A stretch of DNA of 64,000 nucleotides, taken from Scedosporium boydii (lineage: Eukaryota > Ascomycota > Sordariomycetes > Microascales > Microascaceae). The DNA lies in contig NJFT01000127.1 in the NCBI GenBank assembly GCA_002221725.1, forward strand, positions 1-64,000, written 5' to 3'. The position numbers were made by a program, and so were the translations under genes. Under the pieces are notes generated by a model. That model did not search any database and was not told the DNA's origin. It worked only from the letters and a program-made list of their open reading frames with translations. Of the stretch, positions 1 through 14,020 are shown piece after piece. Numbering within the stretch: position 1 is the stretch's first letter; each line of letters starts with the position of its first letter.

Positions 1-1456
<1,456 letters not shown>

Positions 1457-2008
1457 TATAAAGAGAAATAAAAAAGAAATAGTTTTTTACTTTTAGAAAT
1501 TTTTAAAAAAAGAAAAAAGTAAAAGAAAGAGAAAATAAAAGTATAAAGAAGTAATTATATTAAAATAGTATCTATATAGTTTCTTTTTACTTCTATTTCT
1601 AAAGCTAGAAGGAAAGGGGGAGGAAATAGGTCTATATATAGATAATTTCTTCTTATAAAAAGATTAAAAAATAACTTTATTACTTCTCAGATATCCTAGA
1701 GCTCGAACACACTATTAAATACATCATTTAAGTACTTATATTATCAAATATATTATATTTTTGTTTTTATTTTTTAGTTTTTAGAAAGTTATTTTTAGGT
1801 TTCTTATTCTAGTTTTTCTAAAAGCTACGTTTTTATTTTAATTTTTTTAAAAGCTAAGTTTCTATTTTAGTTTTTCTAGAGGCTAGATTTCTATTCTAGT
1901 TCTTCTAGGCCTTTATTTTAGTTCTTTTAAAAACTAGTTTTTTAAATAACTTCTTTTTATTTTATAATATTTCTTTATAATATTATTTTACTTAAATATA
2001 GTAATAAG
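1457..2008 (+). repeat. Dispersed repeat K, copy 1 (probable LTR or LTR-adjacent sequence)
   Basis: This segment aligns over most of its length with 14021-14745 and more weakly with 4333-4719. Differences are mainly C/T and G/A transitions. It directly follows the copia relic, has a TATAAAA-like site near 1655 and ends in 29-bp tandem units (about 1815-1915) rich in CTAG. The position and promoter-like block suggest an LTR of the copia element read on +. I cannot see clean TG/CA ends or a target duplication, and a minus-strand Gag frame appears to run into it, so the LTR call is tentative. Confidence 0.45.
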
Positions 2009-2610
2009 TTTTTTATAATCTTACTTATAATAGCCTTTTTTATTATAATTAAAATAAGTAATATAGTTAGTATTTAGCTTTCTTATACTTTATATATAAT
2101 ATTTTTTAATATTTTTATCTTATAATTTTCTTTAGTTAAATTAGCTTAATATCTTTTCTTAATTTTTTATTTATTTATAAAATAGTTAGCTAAAGTTTAA
2201 TTATTTTTAATAGAGATATTAAAAGTTACTATATATTAAATTAGCTTAATTTTACTTTATATTTTTATTTTTTTTTTATTTTTTTAATATAATATTATTC
2301 TATTTATAGTTATTATATATAAGCTTTTAATAAAAACTTTTTATAATTAATAATTATTTAAGAAAAGTTTTAACTTTATTATTTAAAAGTTAATTAAAAT
2401 ATTTTTATAAATTAAATATATTTATATTATTTTTCTTTTTTAAAAGTTTTTTAATTATAATATAAAGTTTTTACTAATTTAATTTTAATTAAATTAATTC
2501 TTTTTATTATATTTAAATATATCTTTTTTAAAAGTTAACTTACTATTATAATATAAATTATAAAGTTTAAAAATATCTATTTTAAAAGTAATAATATTAA
2601 TATCTATTTT

Positions 2611-2649
<39 letters not shown>

Positions 2650-4332
2650 TTATATTTAAAGTTAAAGTTAATTATAAAAAGAAATATAAATTATTAAATA
2701 TATTATTTTCTTTTAATTTAATATAAATCTTTTTTAAATATTTTTACTTTTTTTTTATTATTTTTTATTTTATTTAAATATAATTTTTTCTAAATCTCTA
2801 CCTTATTTAAACTTTATTATTTCTTTTTATATATAATAATTATATCTTAATCTATAATTATAAAAACTAATATCTAAATAAAACTTTTTATTTTAATATA
2901 TTATTTTATATTATATATTATTAAAATTTTTTAATTTTTTTCTTTTAATTTAAAAATATAATTTTTTATTTTATTAATATTATTACTATTAATTATATAA
3001 GCTAGAAAATATATATTTAAAAAATTAATAAAACTTTATTAATAATTTTATATAATTATTTATTAATTAAACTTTTTAAAAAAGGTTTAATATATTTTAA
3101 ATATTTTTTTTTAATATTAAAATTAAAATTATTATTAATATATATATAAGTAAAGTAATAATAATTATAAAATAATTTATATATATATTATTAATTAAAA
3201 GTAAATAAGTTTTTAAATTTTATAAATATAATATTTAATCTTTTTAGTTTTTATAAACTAATTATAATTATTTAATTTCTAAATTAATAATTAAAAGAAA
3301 ACCGCCTTTATATTAAAAATAGTTAAAAGCTTAATTTTAATAAAATAAAGTAATAATTTTTTATTAATTAAATAATAAATAAGTATTTAATATTATAATA
3401 TTATTTAATAATTTTAAATTAATAATTATTTAACTTTTTTTTTCTTATTAACTATTTTCTAAGCTATAAAAACTAAGTAGATAATTAATATTAAACTAGT
3501 TTATTATTTTATTTTACTTTTAATATATAATTTATTATAAGTTTTATTTAGAAAGTATTTTTTAATATATTTATTAAATACTTTTTAATTATTATTTATT
3601 AAATTTACTAACTATTTACTAAGTTAACTTATATCTTTTTACTTTTTAATATTAATATAATATTATAATCTTTAAATATATTATATTTATTAAATATTAT
3701 CCTTATTTTTTAAATAAATAGTAAGTTAATATTTAATATAATACTTTTTTTTAAAAAAAAATATTTATAAATATATTTTCTAATTTATTAATATTATATT
3801 TAAAAATATATTTTATATTTTAATAAGTTTATATTTCTTTTATTAATTATTATTTTTACTTTATTAAATTATTATTTACTAAATTTTTTTTAATAAAATT
3901 ATTTATCTTTATAATAATATTAATTATAATTAAATAATTAATATTTACTTTTTTAAATTTAATAATTTATTTATTATAAATACTCTTTTTAATATAAATT
4001 AGCTTTATAATTATATTATTAATAATTATTACTTTAATATTTCTAATTTTAATTATTATATTATAAATATTATTATAAAGTAATTTAAAATAGTAAATAA
4101 CTTTTTATTTATATTTTTTATTTTTTTAATAAATTAATAAATAATAAATTAAAATTATAATATTTATAAATACTAGTAAATAAATATTTTATATAATTAT
4201 TATTTATTTAATTATTTTTTTAATATAAATTTATAAACTTATTATTAATTTTTATTTTCTTTTAAAAAAAAGTAAAATTTAAATTTTTTATTTATTAAAT
4301 TAATTATAAAATTCTAGTTTTTTATTAAAAGT
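2009..4332 (-). pseudogene. Extremely AT-rich retroelement interior with a minus-strand Gag zinc knuckle
   Basis: Over 2.3 kb with hardly any G or C. Read on the minus strand, 2015-2056 gives a complete CX2CX4HX4C pattern if each Tyr is restored to Cys or His by one G-to-A or C-to-T step: C-F-N-C-N-K-K-G-H-Y-K-x-D-C. This is the nucleic-acid-binding knuckle of a retrotransposon Gag, and its wording is closer to copia than to the Gypsy elements further along. Minus-strand frames interrupted mainly by TAA continue to at least 3100, but I recognise no other domain. The repeat K copies on both sides make a non-autonomous, gag-only element possible. This is inference, and the RIP damage is too severe to decide. 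Confidence 0.5.
2613..2644. repeat. (AT)n tract
   Basis: About 16 AT dinucleotides in a row within the AT-rich relic. It may be a RIP product of a CA-rich tract or a slippage microsatellite; the sequence does not tell which. Confidence 0.9.
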
Positions 4333-4719
4333 TATAAAAAATAAAGAAAATAATAGTTATTTAACTATTAAGAATTTTAAAAAAAAAGTAAAAAAGTAAA
4401 AAAGAAAAATAATTATATAAAAATAATTATTATATTAAAATTATATTAAAAAAGTCTTTATTATTTTATTTTTAATATTAAATAAAAGAGAAAAATATAT
4501 ATAATTATTTTTCTTTCTTTTTTAAATTAAAAAGTAACTTATTACTTATATATTTTCTATTTTCCTAGTTTTAATTTCTTAGAATTTCGAAAACTTAATT
4601 TTTATATTTTAAAAACTTAAAAACTTATTTTTAGTTTTTTTTATATTTTAAAAGTCTAAAAACTTATTTTTAGTTTTTTTATATTTTAAAAGTTTAAAAA
4701 CTTATTTTTTATTTTTATA
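4333..4719 (+). repeat. Dispersed repeat K, copy 3, heavily mutated
   Basis: It can be followed beside copy 2 (14021-14745) through several blocks: the TATAAAA start, an A/G-rich stretch, a TAGTCTTTATT-like block and a paired AAAGTAACTT/TTACTT block. It is much poorer in GC than copy 2. The right end holds three to four tandem units of about 38 bp (4609-4719) with the core AAAAACTTATTTTTAG, probably the decayed counterpart of the 60-bp units in copy 2. It stops exactly where LTR L1 begins. Confidence 0.4.
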
Positions 4720-4770
4720 TATTATAGGCTAACTTTTATATAAGCCTAGGGCGGTGTCGGACAGTAAAAT
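4720..4770 (+). mobile_element. LTR L1, left part (split by G1)
   Basis: Starts TATTATAGGC and continues like the first ~50 bp of the G6 3' LTR (35785 onward). The LTR breaks off after AAAAT (4766-4770), the target duplication of G1, and resumes at 13661. No internal region of an L1 element lies next to it, so it is a solo or truncated LTR. Confidence 0.75.
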
Positions 4771-5205
4771 TGTAAGAAGTACTACCAGAGAGGACTAGGA
4801 ACATACTCGAAGGCAAGTTCTATAATTACTAAAGGGCACTATAGGGCAAGTCGTAGAAAGGATTAGTAAGACTCTAAGTATATTATAACTAGACTAAAAA
4901 CATTATTAACTTTAGAGGAAAAAGTAATAAAAGTAACTAACCTAGCTAAGAGCTAAGGGTAAAGTATTTATATAATTAGAAAATAAGCTATAGATAGCTA
5001 AAGATATAGTAAAGCTTTTAGGAAATAAAAAAGGAAGCTTAAAAATAATTTAAAGTTATTTTCTAAGCTAAAGTCTTACTAGTAATTCTATAATTAGAAT
5101 CTATTACTTTTATAACTAAACTTTAAATACCTTTTAACTTATAATTATATAAAAAAGCTTATTTCTAATTAAGTTTCCTTATTACCTATAAATAATATTA
5201 TTATA
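4771..5205 (+). repeat. G1 5' LTR
   Basis: 435 bp. It begins TGTAAGAAGT, keeping TG, and ends ATTATA, expected from an original ...TTACA. It aligns end to end with 13218-13655, and differences are nearly all transitions, with more T/A here. No primer-binding site complementary to the LTR or to a tRNA end is obvious in the ATTCTTTAAC that follows. Confidence 0.88.
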
Positions 5206-6340
5206 ATTCTTTAACTTTTATTTTAGTAAAGATATCTTTTTTATTATAAAAATAACTAGTATATATACTATTTAAGGAAATAGTTATCTCTAAGACTATT
5301 TAAAACTTATAAGTTATAAATATTTTATTTTTTTTAAAAAGTACCTTTATCTTTTAAATAAGACCTCTACTACTAGAAAGACCTACCCTTATAGTAGAAG
5401 ACTATATAGTACTTTTTTAATAGATAGATAAGCTTAAATAAGCTTAATTTACTAGGAGACTACTCTTTCTAAACTTTATTTAACTTATTTAATATAAAGC
5501 TTTAAAATACTATATTAAAAAGTTAAAAAGAAGTATTATTTAAAATAAAGTCTTTAACTAATACTAAGTAATTAAAGATAGGAATAAGACTTTTCTAAAT
5601 AGTATCTTTAAAAAGTAAAAAATCTAATAAGCTTTATATAAAGTTAATACTAAGCTTTAAAAGCTATAAAGATAATATATTACTATATTTTTAAATACTA
5701 AATTAAAAGATCTCCTTACTTTTATTAAATATAACTACTAATTCCCTAAACTATAATACTAGAAAATATATTAAAGTACTTAATTATCTTAAGTAAAATA
5801 ACTAGACTCTAGATAAACTTTATAGAAAGTAATATAACTTTAAATTCTACTTTAGTAAAGTACTACTAATTAAAAATAATAAAGCTACTATCTAAGATTT
5901 ATTTTAGTAACTTAATAGGAAACTATAAAAGAAATTAGAGAAGAATAATATAAAGATCTAGAATTACTAGAAGGTTTCTACTATAGCTAGCTACTAATAG
6001 GCTCTTATACTTTATAAATAAAAATATAAAGAACTAAAGAGGAAGTAGAATAAGGCCTATACCTAAGAAAAGAAATACTATTAGGACTCTAATTAGCCTA
6101 GAAATAAGAACTATTCTAAAGAGTTATAAGACTATTCTAAAAGTTAAAGTTAAAGTACTAAGTAATCTTAATACTAATCTTTCTTATCTAGACCTAGAAA
6201 ATATACTCTATACTAAGGAAAATGTTATTAAATAGACTTTAGTTAGACTTAGCTTTAAAAAGATATTAGTATATTAGAAGGTAAAGTATATTACTTTATT
6301 TATAGTAAGATAAATTATTTTAAATATAACTACTTAATAA
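5206..6340 (+). pseudogene. G1 gag relic with CCHC zinc knuckle
   Basis: Gag forms the particle and binds the RNA. The supported part is the knuckle at 6292-6333: the codons give Y-F-I-Y-S-K-I-N-Y-F-K-Y-N-Y, which is a perfect CX2CX4HX4C if Tyr codons are read as RIP-altered Cys (TGC/TGT) or His. Upstream, 5400-6250 has a Lys/Asp/Tyr-rich frame with RIP-type stops but no motif I can name. The start codon cannot be fixed. The following pol motifs are in another frame (see the pol entry). Confidence 0.6.
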
Positions 6341-6399
6341 ACTTAGAATCTAAGTCTAATATTTTAAATATTAATTAGGTTAGAGATATTTTTCTAGAT

Positions 6400-9300
6400 A
6401 AATATTATATTAAAGAATTTAATATTAACTATAAGTTAAAAAAAGAATAAAGATAGTCTTTAAGGAGACTTTAGAAGTTATCTATATTTTCTTAATAGAG
6501 TCTTTATATACTCTTACTCTTTATAGTAGAGCTAAGTTTTAAATTAATTTTAAATAAATCTTTAGACCCCTTAACCTTAATACTACTATAAAGACTAACT
6601 TTATTACTACTACTTTTATTAACTATTATTAACTAACCCTAGAACTTAAATACTATCTTTTATTCCTTAAATAATATAATAGTATTCTACTAAAATACTA
6701 ATATATTTACTAAATAAGGTTTTAGATAAGGGATAATAATAAGTAAAAATAATATTATATTAAACTTTTTTAGAAAGTATTTTACTTTAAGAAAACTTTT
6801 AATCTTCTACTTAGATAGCTAAGTATATATAATTTAGGTTTTTAAATTAACTATTTTATAAAGACTTAAACTTATTCCCCTATTATCTTAAAAGACTTAG
6901 AATATTTTATTAAATATTAGAAAAGTAGTAAACTAATATATATTCTAGTTTTATTATTAAATTTAGAAAGTAAGAAAGGAGATATTATAGTTATTACTAA
7001 TAAAGATATAAGCCTACTCCTAGAACTTTAATAATTTATAGATATCTTCTCTATATAAGTAGTAAAAGAACTCCCTATATTTAATAATATAAAGTATATA
7101 ATTAAATTAAAACCTAAAAAATAACCCTCTTAAAAACTAATCTACCTTCTATCTTATAGTTAGCAATTAGAGCTCTAATACTACCTTAAGAAAATACTAG
7201 AGAGTAGGTAGATTAGGGGATTAAAGAGCTCTATTAGTATACTTATTCTTTTTATATCTAAGCTAGATAGGATTTTAAGACTCTATATAGACTATTAAAG
7301 ACTAAACTATATTACTATTAAAAATTAATACCTACTCCCCCTAATCTCTAAGCTATTATTATAGATAAGTAATACTTAATATTTTTCTAAGATTAACTTA
7401 ATAGATACTTACTATTAAATTTATATTAAAGAGTCTAATTAGTAGAAGACTACTTTCTATATTAAATATAGCTATTTTAAATATATTATTATACTATTTA
7501 AATTAATAAATACTTTTATAATATTCTAAGTATATATATATTATATATTTACTAGATTATTAGATTATTACTATATTATATATCTTAATAATATTCTAAT
7601 CTTTTTAAAAACCTAAGAAGCCTATTAGAGATATCTAGCTAAAGTCCTAAGGTATCTATATAGAGTAAAACTTTATATTAATATTAAGAAATATAGTTTT
7701 TTCTAAGAAGAAGTAATATTCTTTAGTTATATTATTAGAAAAGATAAAGTTTAAATAGACTTTACTTAAGTTTAATTAATTTAAAACTAGCTAGAACTAA
7801 AGTTATTTTAAGATATTTAAGTTTTCCTTAGATTTATAAATTTTTATTAAAAATTTATCTTTAAATACTTTATAATAACTTACTTAATTACTTCCCTATT
7901 AAAAGGGAGCTAGAATAGAGTTAAGAAAGGAGAGTTAATATAAATAGAAGAAGCTATAAAGGTTTTTTATTAATTAAAATAAGCTTTTATAGAAGCTCTA
8001 ATATTATAATACTAAGACACTAACTAAGAAACCTAAGTAGAGACTAATACTTCTATCTATATAATCTCTAATATCTTTTTCTAATTATTTAATAGATAAT
8101 AGTATTTTATTATCTTCTAACTAGTTTTATAAGCTTATAAAAACTAAAGGAAAATAGACTACTAGCTAATAGAAACTTTTAGCTATTATTAAAAGTTTAA
8201 AAAACTAATACTATTATTTTAGAAGGGTACCTTTATTTAAAGTTTTTATAGATTATTAAATATTATATAATATAATAAATACTTTAGTAAGAGATCTTTA
8301 AAGAAGGCTATTATAATAGATAATAAACCTTATAGCTTTTAACTTTAAAATAAAATATTATCTTAGGAAGATAAATCTTATAAATCTATTATTAAGAAGA
8401 TTTAATTATATAAAAAAAGAACTAAATTACTAAGAAGTTATTAAAGAATTAGTAGAAAAACTCTAGTTACTATTAGATAATAGAAAGCTAATTTAGATAA
8501 GTTATTTAAACTTAATCTTAACTCTTAGGAAAAAAAAGTAGAATCTAGTTAAGTAAGAGAAGAGAAATTATCTAAAGTAAGTTAGATATTAGTAGTCTTA
8601 GCTTAAAGTATATTTTACTAGAGAGTAGGAGGAGACTAGCTATAGTAGGTCTCTAGAAAAGCCTATCTTAGCTATAATAAGATCTATAAGATATAAGAAA
8701 ACTAGATAGACTCTAATCTTTAATAAAGTTAGATATTAAGAATATAAAAAGCCTCCTATAGAAAAATACTAAGTAAAAAAGAGTTATAATCTCTTACTTA
8801 TTAAACCTATATTATTAGAAGCTTTAATATAAAGATAAGTTACTTTATAATATAAGGTTAGAGAAGTTATAAAGCTAGAATATACTTTAGTAAGTAACCT
8901 AACTAAGGAGTTTAATCTAAAGGTTAAAGGTCTATAAAAAGTAAACTTATACTATAAGAAAGTTATAAATTAGATTTAGAATATACTTAAAAATAATACT
9001 TCTTTCTATAAAAATAGTAGTTTATTATTTTATAAGGGCTAGCTTATTATCTTAAATTAGGAAACTTTAAAAGTAGAACTATTAGAAAGGTATTATAATA
9101 ATCTTTATATAGGTTATATAAAGATCTGTAAAATTTTAAAACTCTTAAAATAGAAGTTTTATTAAGAAAACTTAAAAGTAGATATTTACTTTTATATAGA
9201 AACTTATCTAAAGTATTAAAAGGTATAATATTTAAAATATAAGCTTTATAGCTTACTTAAGTTACTTCCTCTACTAGAATATCTATTTTAGGAAATTAGT

Positions 9301-10345
9301 TTAAATTTTATTATAAAGCTATTAGAAAATTAAATTTTAAATAGAAAGATAGTAAATATAATCTTTATTATTATAGATAGATATATAAAAGTTACTTAGT
9401 TTATTATTACTAAGAAGTCTCTATAAGTACTAGATCTAGCTTATATCCTCTATAAAGAAGTTAAGTATTATTTTAGAATACCTACTAATATTATTAGTAA
9501 TTAAAATACTTTTTTTATAAGTAAGTTCTAAGTAAAATTTTATAAAGTAAAGGAAACTATTTAAAGATTATCTATAGCTTAATATCTATAAATAGATAGC
9601 TAAATAGAGAAGATAAACTAGATCTTAGTTAAATATTTAAAGATAATATATATAAATAAATCTACTTATTAAGTTAAAGTATTTCCTAAGGTAGAGTTTA
9701 CTAATAATAATTTTTTAAATTAGACTATTAAGATATCTTCTTTTAAAATTCTATATAGATATTATCTATAATATATTTAGCTAGTAATCTAATTAGAATA
9801 GATATAAATTAAAAGAGTAAGAGAGAGAATTAAGTACCTTTAGAAGATATAGAGATAGATAGTAACTTAATAGGAGATTACTATAAAAAACTAATAGTAA
9901 TATTATAATAAATATTAAATAGATATTAAATTTAAATTTAAATAATATATTATATTATTAATATAGAACTTCTCTTTTAAAGTAGTAAAAAAGAAACTTA
10001 TACTAATATATATTTATATATTAATCTTTAAAAAGATAAATAGGAATATATATTATATTTATCTACTAGAGAAGTATTAAAGACTATATAATATATTTTA
10101 TATATTGCTTTTAGAGCCTTAGAAGAACTAAGAGGAAATAGATTTAACTTATAAGTTACTAGACTTAGAAGATAACCTAGAGAAATAGAAAGTTAAAGAA
10201 GTTATAGATTATAAAAATAAAAATAATAACTATTTCTATCTAGTAAAGTAGATAGAGTTTCTAGTAAAATAAAGTAGTTAGGAACTTATAGATAAACTAG
10301 AAAATACTTATTAAGCTATTATTATATATAAGAAGAAGGTAAAGG
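6400..10345 (+). pseudogene. G1 pol relic: protease, RT, RNase H, integrase, chromodomain
   Basis: Seen in order: a protease-like Y-S-R-A at 6522-6533 (expected D-S-G-A); RT at about 7230-7620 with IDY-RLN, ITIKN-Y-LPLIS and the catalytic block Y-L-N-N-I-L-I-F at 7581-7604, which is YLDDILIF with both Asp codons changed to Asn; RNase H at about 8020-8330; an integrase zinc domain at 9085-9200 (GH-GI-KT-like block); an integrase core at 9340-9680 (IIDRY, TKK, IVSN, IEKIN-like blocks); and a chromodomain at 10231-10345 with YLVK, a broken W-E-P and NLENTY-like wording. The knuckle of gag and the protease differ by two in frame, and integrase is one base off RT. The first could be programmed -1 frameshifting or decay; the second is most simply an indel. 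Confidence 0.82.
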
Positions 10346-13217
10346 CTATAGTATATAAAACTAAGTAATATATAAAATTTTAATTAAGCTTAACTAAAAT
10401 ATATATTACTTAAACTTTAAATATCTTATTTATAAACTTATATAAATATTAAAAATACTAGACTTTAATAGGATTTCTACTAAGCTTAGATAAAAGTACC
10501 TTATATCTTATATTCTTATATAAAAAGGAAACCCTAATATTTATCTTAATATATCTAAACTTACCCTATATACTTTTAAACTATATTAACTAATTACTAT
10601 AATAACCTACTATATCTACTTCTTTTTTAGATTAAACTTATTACTTAATAGATACTTACTCTTTTTACCTAAATAACTTCTAATATAGAGAGAGCTTAAA
10701 GTTAGGATAAGGTATAAGAGCCTAGTATAAGAAGATAAGCTATTAAAGTAGTAATACTTTAAAGGTAAAATAGAGTAAAGACCTAAAGTAGATTACTTAG
10801 AAGTAGCTTTAATATTAAAGCTTAGGAGAGTAATTAAAGTTAATAAGGTAATAAGAGAGTTTATAGAAAAATTTATAATTATAGAAGTTAAAAATATAAT
10901 TAGAAGCTTAGATAGTATAGGATTAGAGATAAGTAACTATATAGCTAGAAAGGTAATAGTAAGCTATTTAGTAAATTACTAAATACTTAAGAAATTAGTA
11001 GCCTACTCCTTATTTAAAGAGCTAGAGATAGGTAGTAGAATATATAGAGAAGTAATAGCTTTATTATCTTTATCTTCTAAAAAGATAAACCTACTTATAT
11101 TACTCCTAAGAGAGGTTAGCTAAGTAAAGAAAGAAGGGAAAGTAACTTTAATATAAGAGGAGGAAGTTAGTTTAACTTCTTTAACTTCCTTAATAATAAA
11201 TTTTCTATTTTTATTATAAAGTCTTAATTACTATTATTAAATAAATTTCTAGATAATACTTTAGTTTTCTACTTATATAGTAAATTATTTAATAATATAT
11301 ACTAATATTTTACTAATAAGAAAATAAAAAGATAAAATCTTTATAATAGTAAGCTATATTAGAGATATATTAATATAGTTTAGGAGAGTATATTTAATAA
11401 AAGTAGAGGCTTATTTACTTTTATAATAGTAAAAACTATTAGTAGATATAGCCTTAGTTTCTTTATCCTATATAAAAATATAGTTCTAAAGTAGATTAGA
11501 GGGCTTATAGAGGAGGTATCCTTAATAATTAAGAATCTCCTATATTATAGCTTTACTTATAGAGATAAGAAGATAACTATCTCTACTTTAGATAGTAGAG
11601 TACTAATATTTAAGTTAATATAAGATCTCCTTCTAGTCTCTAAAAGGATAGGTATCTTTAATTAACTAGAGATAGATATAATAGTTATTATTATCTAAAA
11701 GAGGGACCTAGAAAGATCTAAATATTAAAAGTTTAATTAGAGATAAAAGGAAGCTCTTAAACTTACTATAAGAAAAATACTTCCTATAATAAGTAAGTAA
11801 TAAGAAGACTAAGTTTTAAAAAGAACCTAGTTACTAATAGTTTTAGTATTTTAAGTTAATAAGGTAATTAATTTAAAAATATTATTACTTATTATTTTAA
11901 TAAATATATACTTTATAAGATAATATTAGCTTAGAGGGCTATTAGAGAGCTTTAAGATAAGCTTACTTAGAAAATTATATATATAATATATAATAGCTTA
12001 GAAGAAATTATAATATAGAGGGGGAATCTAAGAAATAGCTAATTATTAGAGGGAATATAATTAAAGAAGATTATAAGAAAGAACTTATAATAATATAGCC
12101 TTTATATATAGTCTAGTAATATATATAGGAACTTCTATTATTAAAGTAGATATAGATAATATAAGGGTCTATATAGAGAAGGGTAATATAGTAAATATAA
12201 GGTTCTAGCTTAAGACTAAGTAGCTAGGTAAGCTCTTATTAAAAGAAAGTAAAGATACTATCTTATAAGGTAGTAATTATATATAGTACTTCTTATAAAA
12301 GATTAGATATTATAGAAGAAAAAAGAAGTAATAGGTTTTAAATAAAAGTTACTTATATTAAATAAAAATATAGTAGAGAATATAAGATAACTTTTTAAAA
12401 TAAATATAATAATATAAAAAGAAATATAAAAAGAAGAATTTTTATAAAGATAAAGGAAAATAATTATATTTATATATACTTATAAAAATTTCTTATACTA
12501 TCCTATCTTATAAAGGAAAGAATATTTTTATTAATATAAACTTAAAAATAGCTTAGTAATTAAAGAAATCTTTTATAATTATAATAAATATATTCTTATA
12601 ATATAAAGATATATCTATAGATAATAACCTAAAATAAAATTCTTTTATATAAGATAATAAAGAATTTTAGGGAAGGAAATATATATATAACTATATAAGG
12701 GGAGACTTAATATAAAAGGAGCTACTAAAGAATAGAGAAATCTAGATAGAGACCTTATATAAGAAAGAATACTAAGAGAATTTCCTATAATATAGAGTCT
12801 AGGGGAAGTAGGTATTTTAATTAAGTTAATAAAAAACTTAGTTATAAAGAAAATATTATTAAAAAATAGATATTAAAGCTAGCTCTATATATAGCTCTTA
12901 AGTTACCTTAGAAATAGGTTAGAAAACTTATACTATATAATTTTTCCTTAGATAACTAGAACTAAATTAGAATAAAGTTTTTTATAAAAAGAAAGAAACT
13001 AGAATTTTCCTTAAACTATTTAGGAGATAAGTAAAAATAAGTTTTTATAAGATTATAGATATAAAATTATCTTAAAAGTATTACTCTTTTTCCTAAATAC
13101 TAGAAATAGTAAGAGTTTTTTACTAAGGATATTAGAAGCTACTTTAAATAAACTAAGAATAAACTTTACTATAAGAACCTTTTATATAAAGAACTACTTA
13201 AAGTTCTAGAGAAGTAA
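10346..13217 (+). pseudogene. G1 extra region between chromodomain and 3' LTR, with long RIP-masked frames
   Basis: About 2.9 kb inside the target-duplication limits of G1, where most chromoviruses have little or nothing. Two sense-strand stretches stay open apart from TAA/TAG: about 10722-11310 (Leu/Lys/Glu-rich, including SLDSIGLEISNY) and about 11351-12540 in another frame (including SFTYRDKKITISTLDSR). I recognise no family. It could be a third gene in the env position, a captured gene, or the decayed remains of another element. It does not resemble the antisense ORF of G4-G9. Confidence 0.45.
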
Positions 13218-13655
13218 TATAAAGAGTACTACTAGAGAGGACTAGAAATATACTTAAAAGTAAGCTCTATAATTACTAAAGGGTACTATAAGGTAAGTTA
13301 TAGAAAGGATTAGTAAGATTTTAAGTATACTATAATTAGATTAAAAGTATTATTAGCTTTAGAGGAAAAAGTAATAAAAGTAACTAATTTAGCTAAGAGC
13401 TAAAGTAGGGTATTTATATAACTAGAAAATAGGCTATAGATAGCTAAAGATCTATATAGTAAAGCTTTTAGAGAATAAAGAAGGAAGCTTAGAAATAATT
13501 TGAGGTCGTTCTTTAAGCTAAAGTCTTATTAGTAACTCTGCGATTAGAATCTATTACCTCTATAACTAGACTCCGAACACCCTTTAACTTATAACAATAT
13601 AAAGAAGCTTATCTCCGACTAAGTTTCCTTATTGCCTACGGGTAATACTATTATA
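13218..13655 (+). repeat. G1 3' LTR
   Basis: 438 bp matching 4771-5205. Its right half keeps more GC (for example GCGATTAGAATC at 13539-13550, against ATAATTAGAATC in the 5' copy), so the two LTRs were hit unequally after insertion. It is followed by the AAAAT duplication. Confidence 0.88.
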
Positions 13656-13660
13656 AAAAT

Positions 13661-14010
13661 TAAAAAGTATAGGTAACTACTTATAGACGCCTAGTATCTA
13701 GAAATGTAATTAGAAGATAGAAGGAGTAATTAGTATTAATTACCTTTATAATTACTCTAATTACCTAAGAAAGGTCTCTAGTTACTTTAGAAAATATAGA
13801 GAGAGGAATATTTATATAAACTATTAAACTCGCTAAGTATCTAGTTTACTTTTATATTTATCTAGTAGTTAATATAAGTAACTACTATAATTTATATTTA
13901 TATATATATATATATATATACTTTTATATTATTATAAATATTATTTAACTACTTTATTTATATATAATAAGCTCTTATAACTTTAATATTAACTATATTT
14001 ATTTAATATT
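13661..14010 (+). mobile_element. LTR L1, right part (truncated)
   Basis: Continues L1 from 4770: AGTATAGGTAAC and then the ATTACTCTAATTACC, TATATAAACTAT, TAGTAGTTAATATAAGT and ATTATTATAAAT blocks found in the G6 LTRs (28593-29042 and 35785-36234). It contains an AT run at about 13900-13921. Alignment to the LTR stops near 14010, about 40 bp before the expected end, where repeat K begins. Confidence 0.72.
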
Positions 14011-14020
14011 TTTTTAAAGT

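Larger units (their letters stand above)
4771..13655 (+). mobile_element. G1: complete but RIP-killed chromodomain Ty3/Gypsy element
   Basis: An 8,885-bp element bounded by two LTRs of 435 and 438 bp and a perfect 5-bp target duplication AAAAT (4766-4770 and 13656-13660). It lies inside LTR L1, whose two halves join when G1 is removed. Order on +: gag with zinc knuckle, protease-like motif, RT, RNase H, integrase, chromodomain, then about 2.9 kb of unassigned sequence before the 3' LTR. The order RT-RNase H-integrase is Ty3/Gypsy and the chromodomain makes it a chromovirus. It is clearly different in sequence and layout from G2-G9. Many RIP-type stops and at least one indel between RT and integrase show it is dead. 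Confidence 0.9.
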
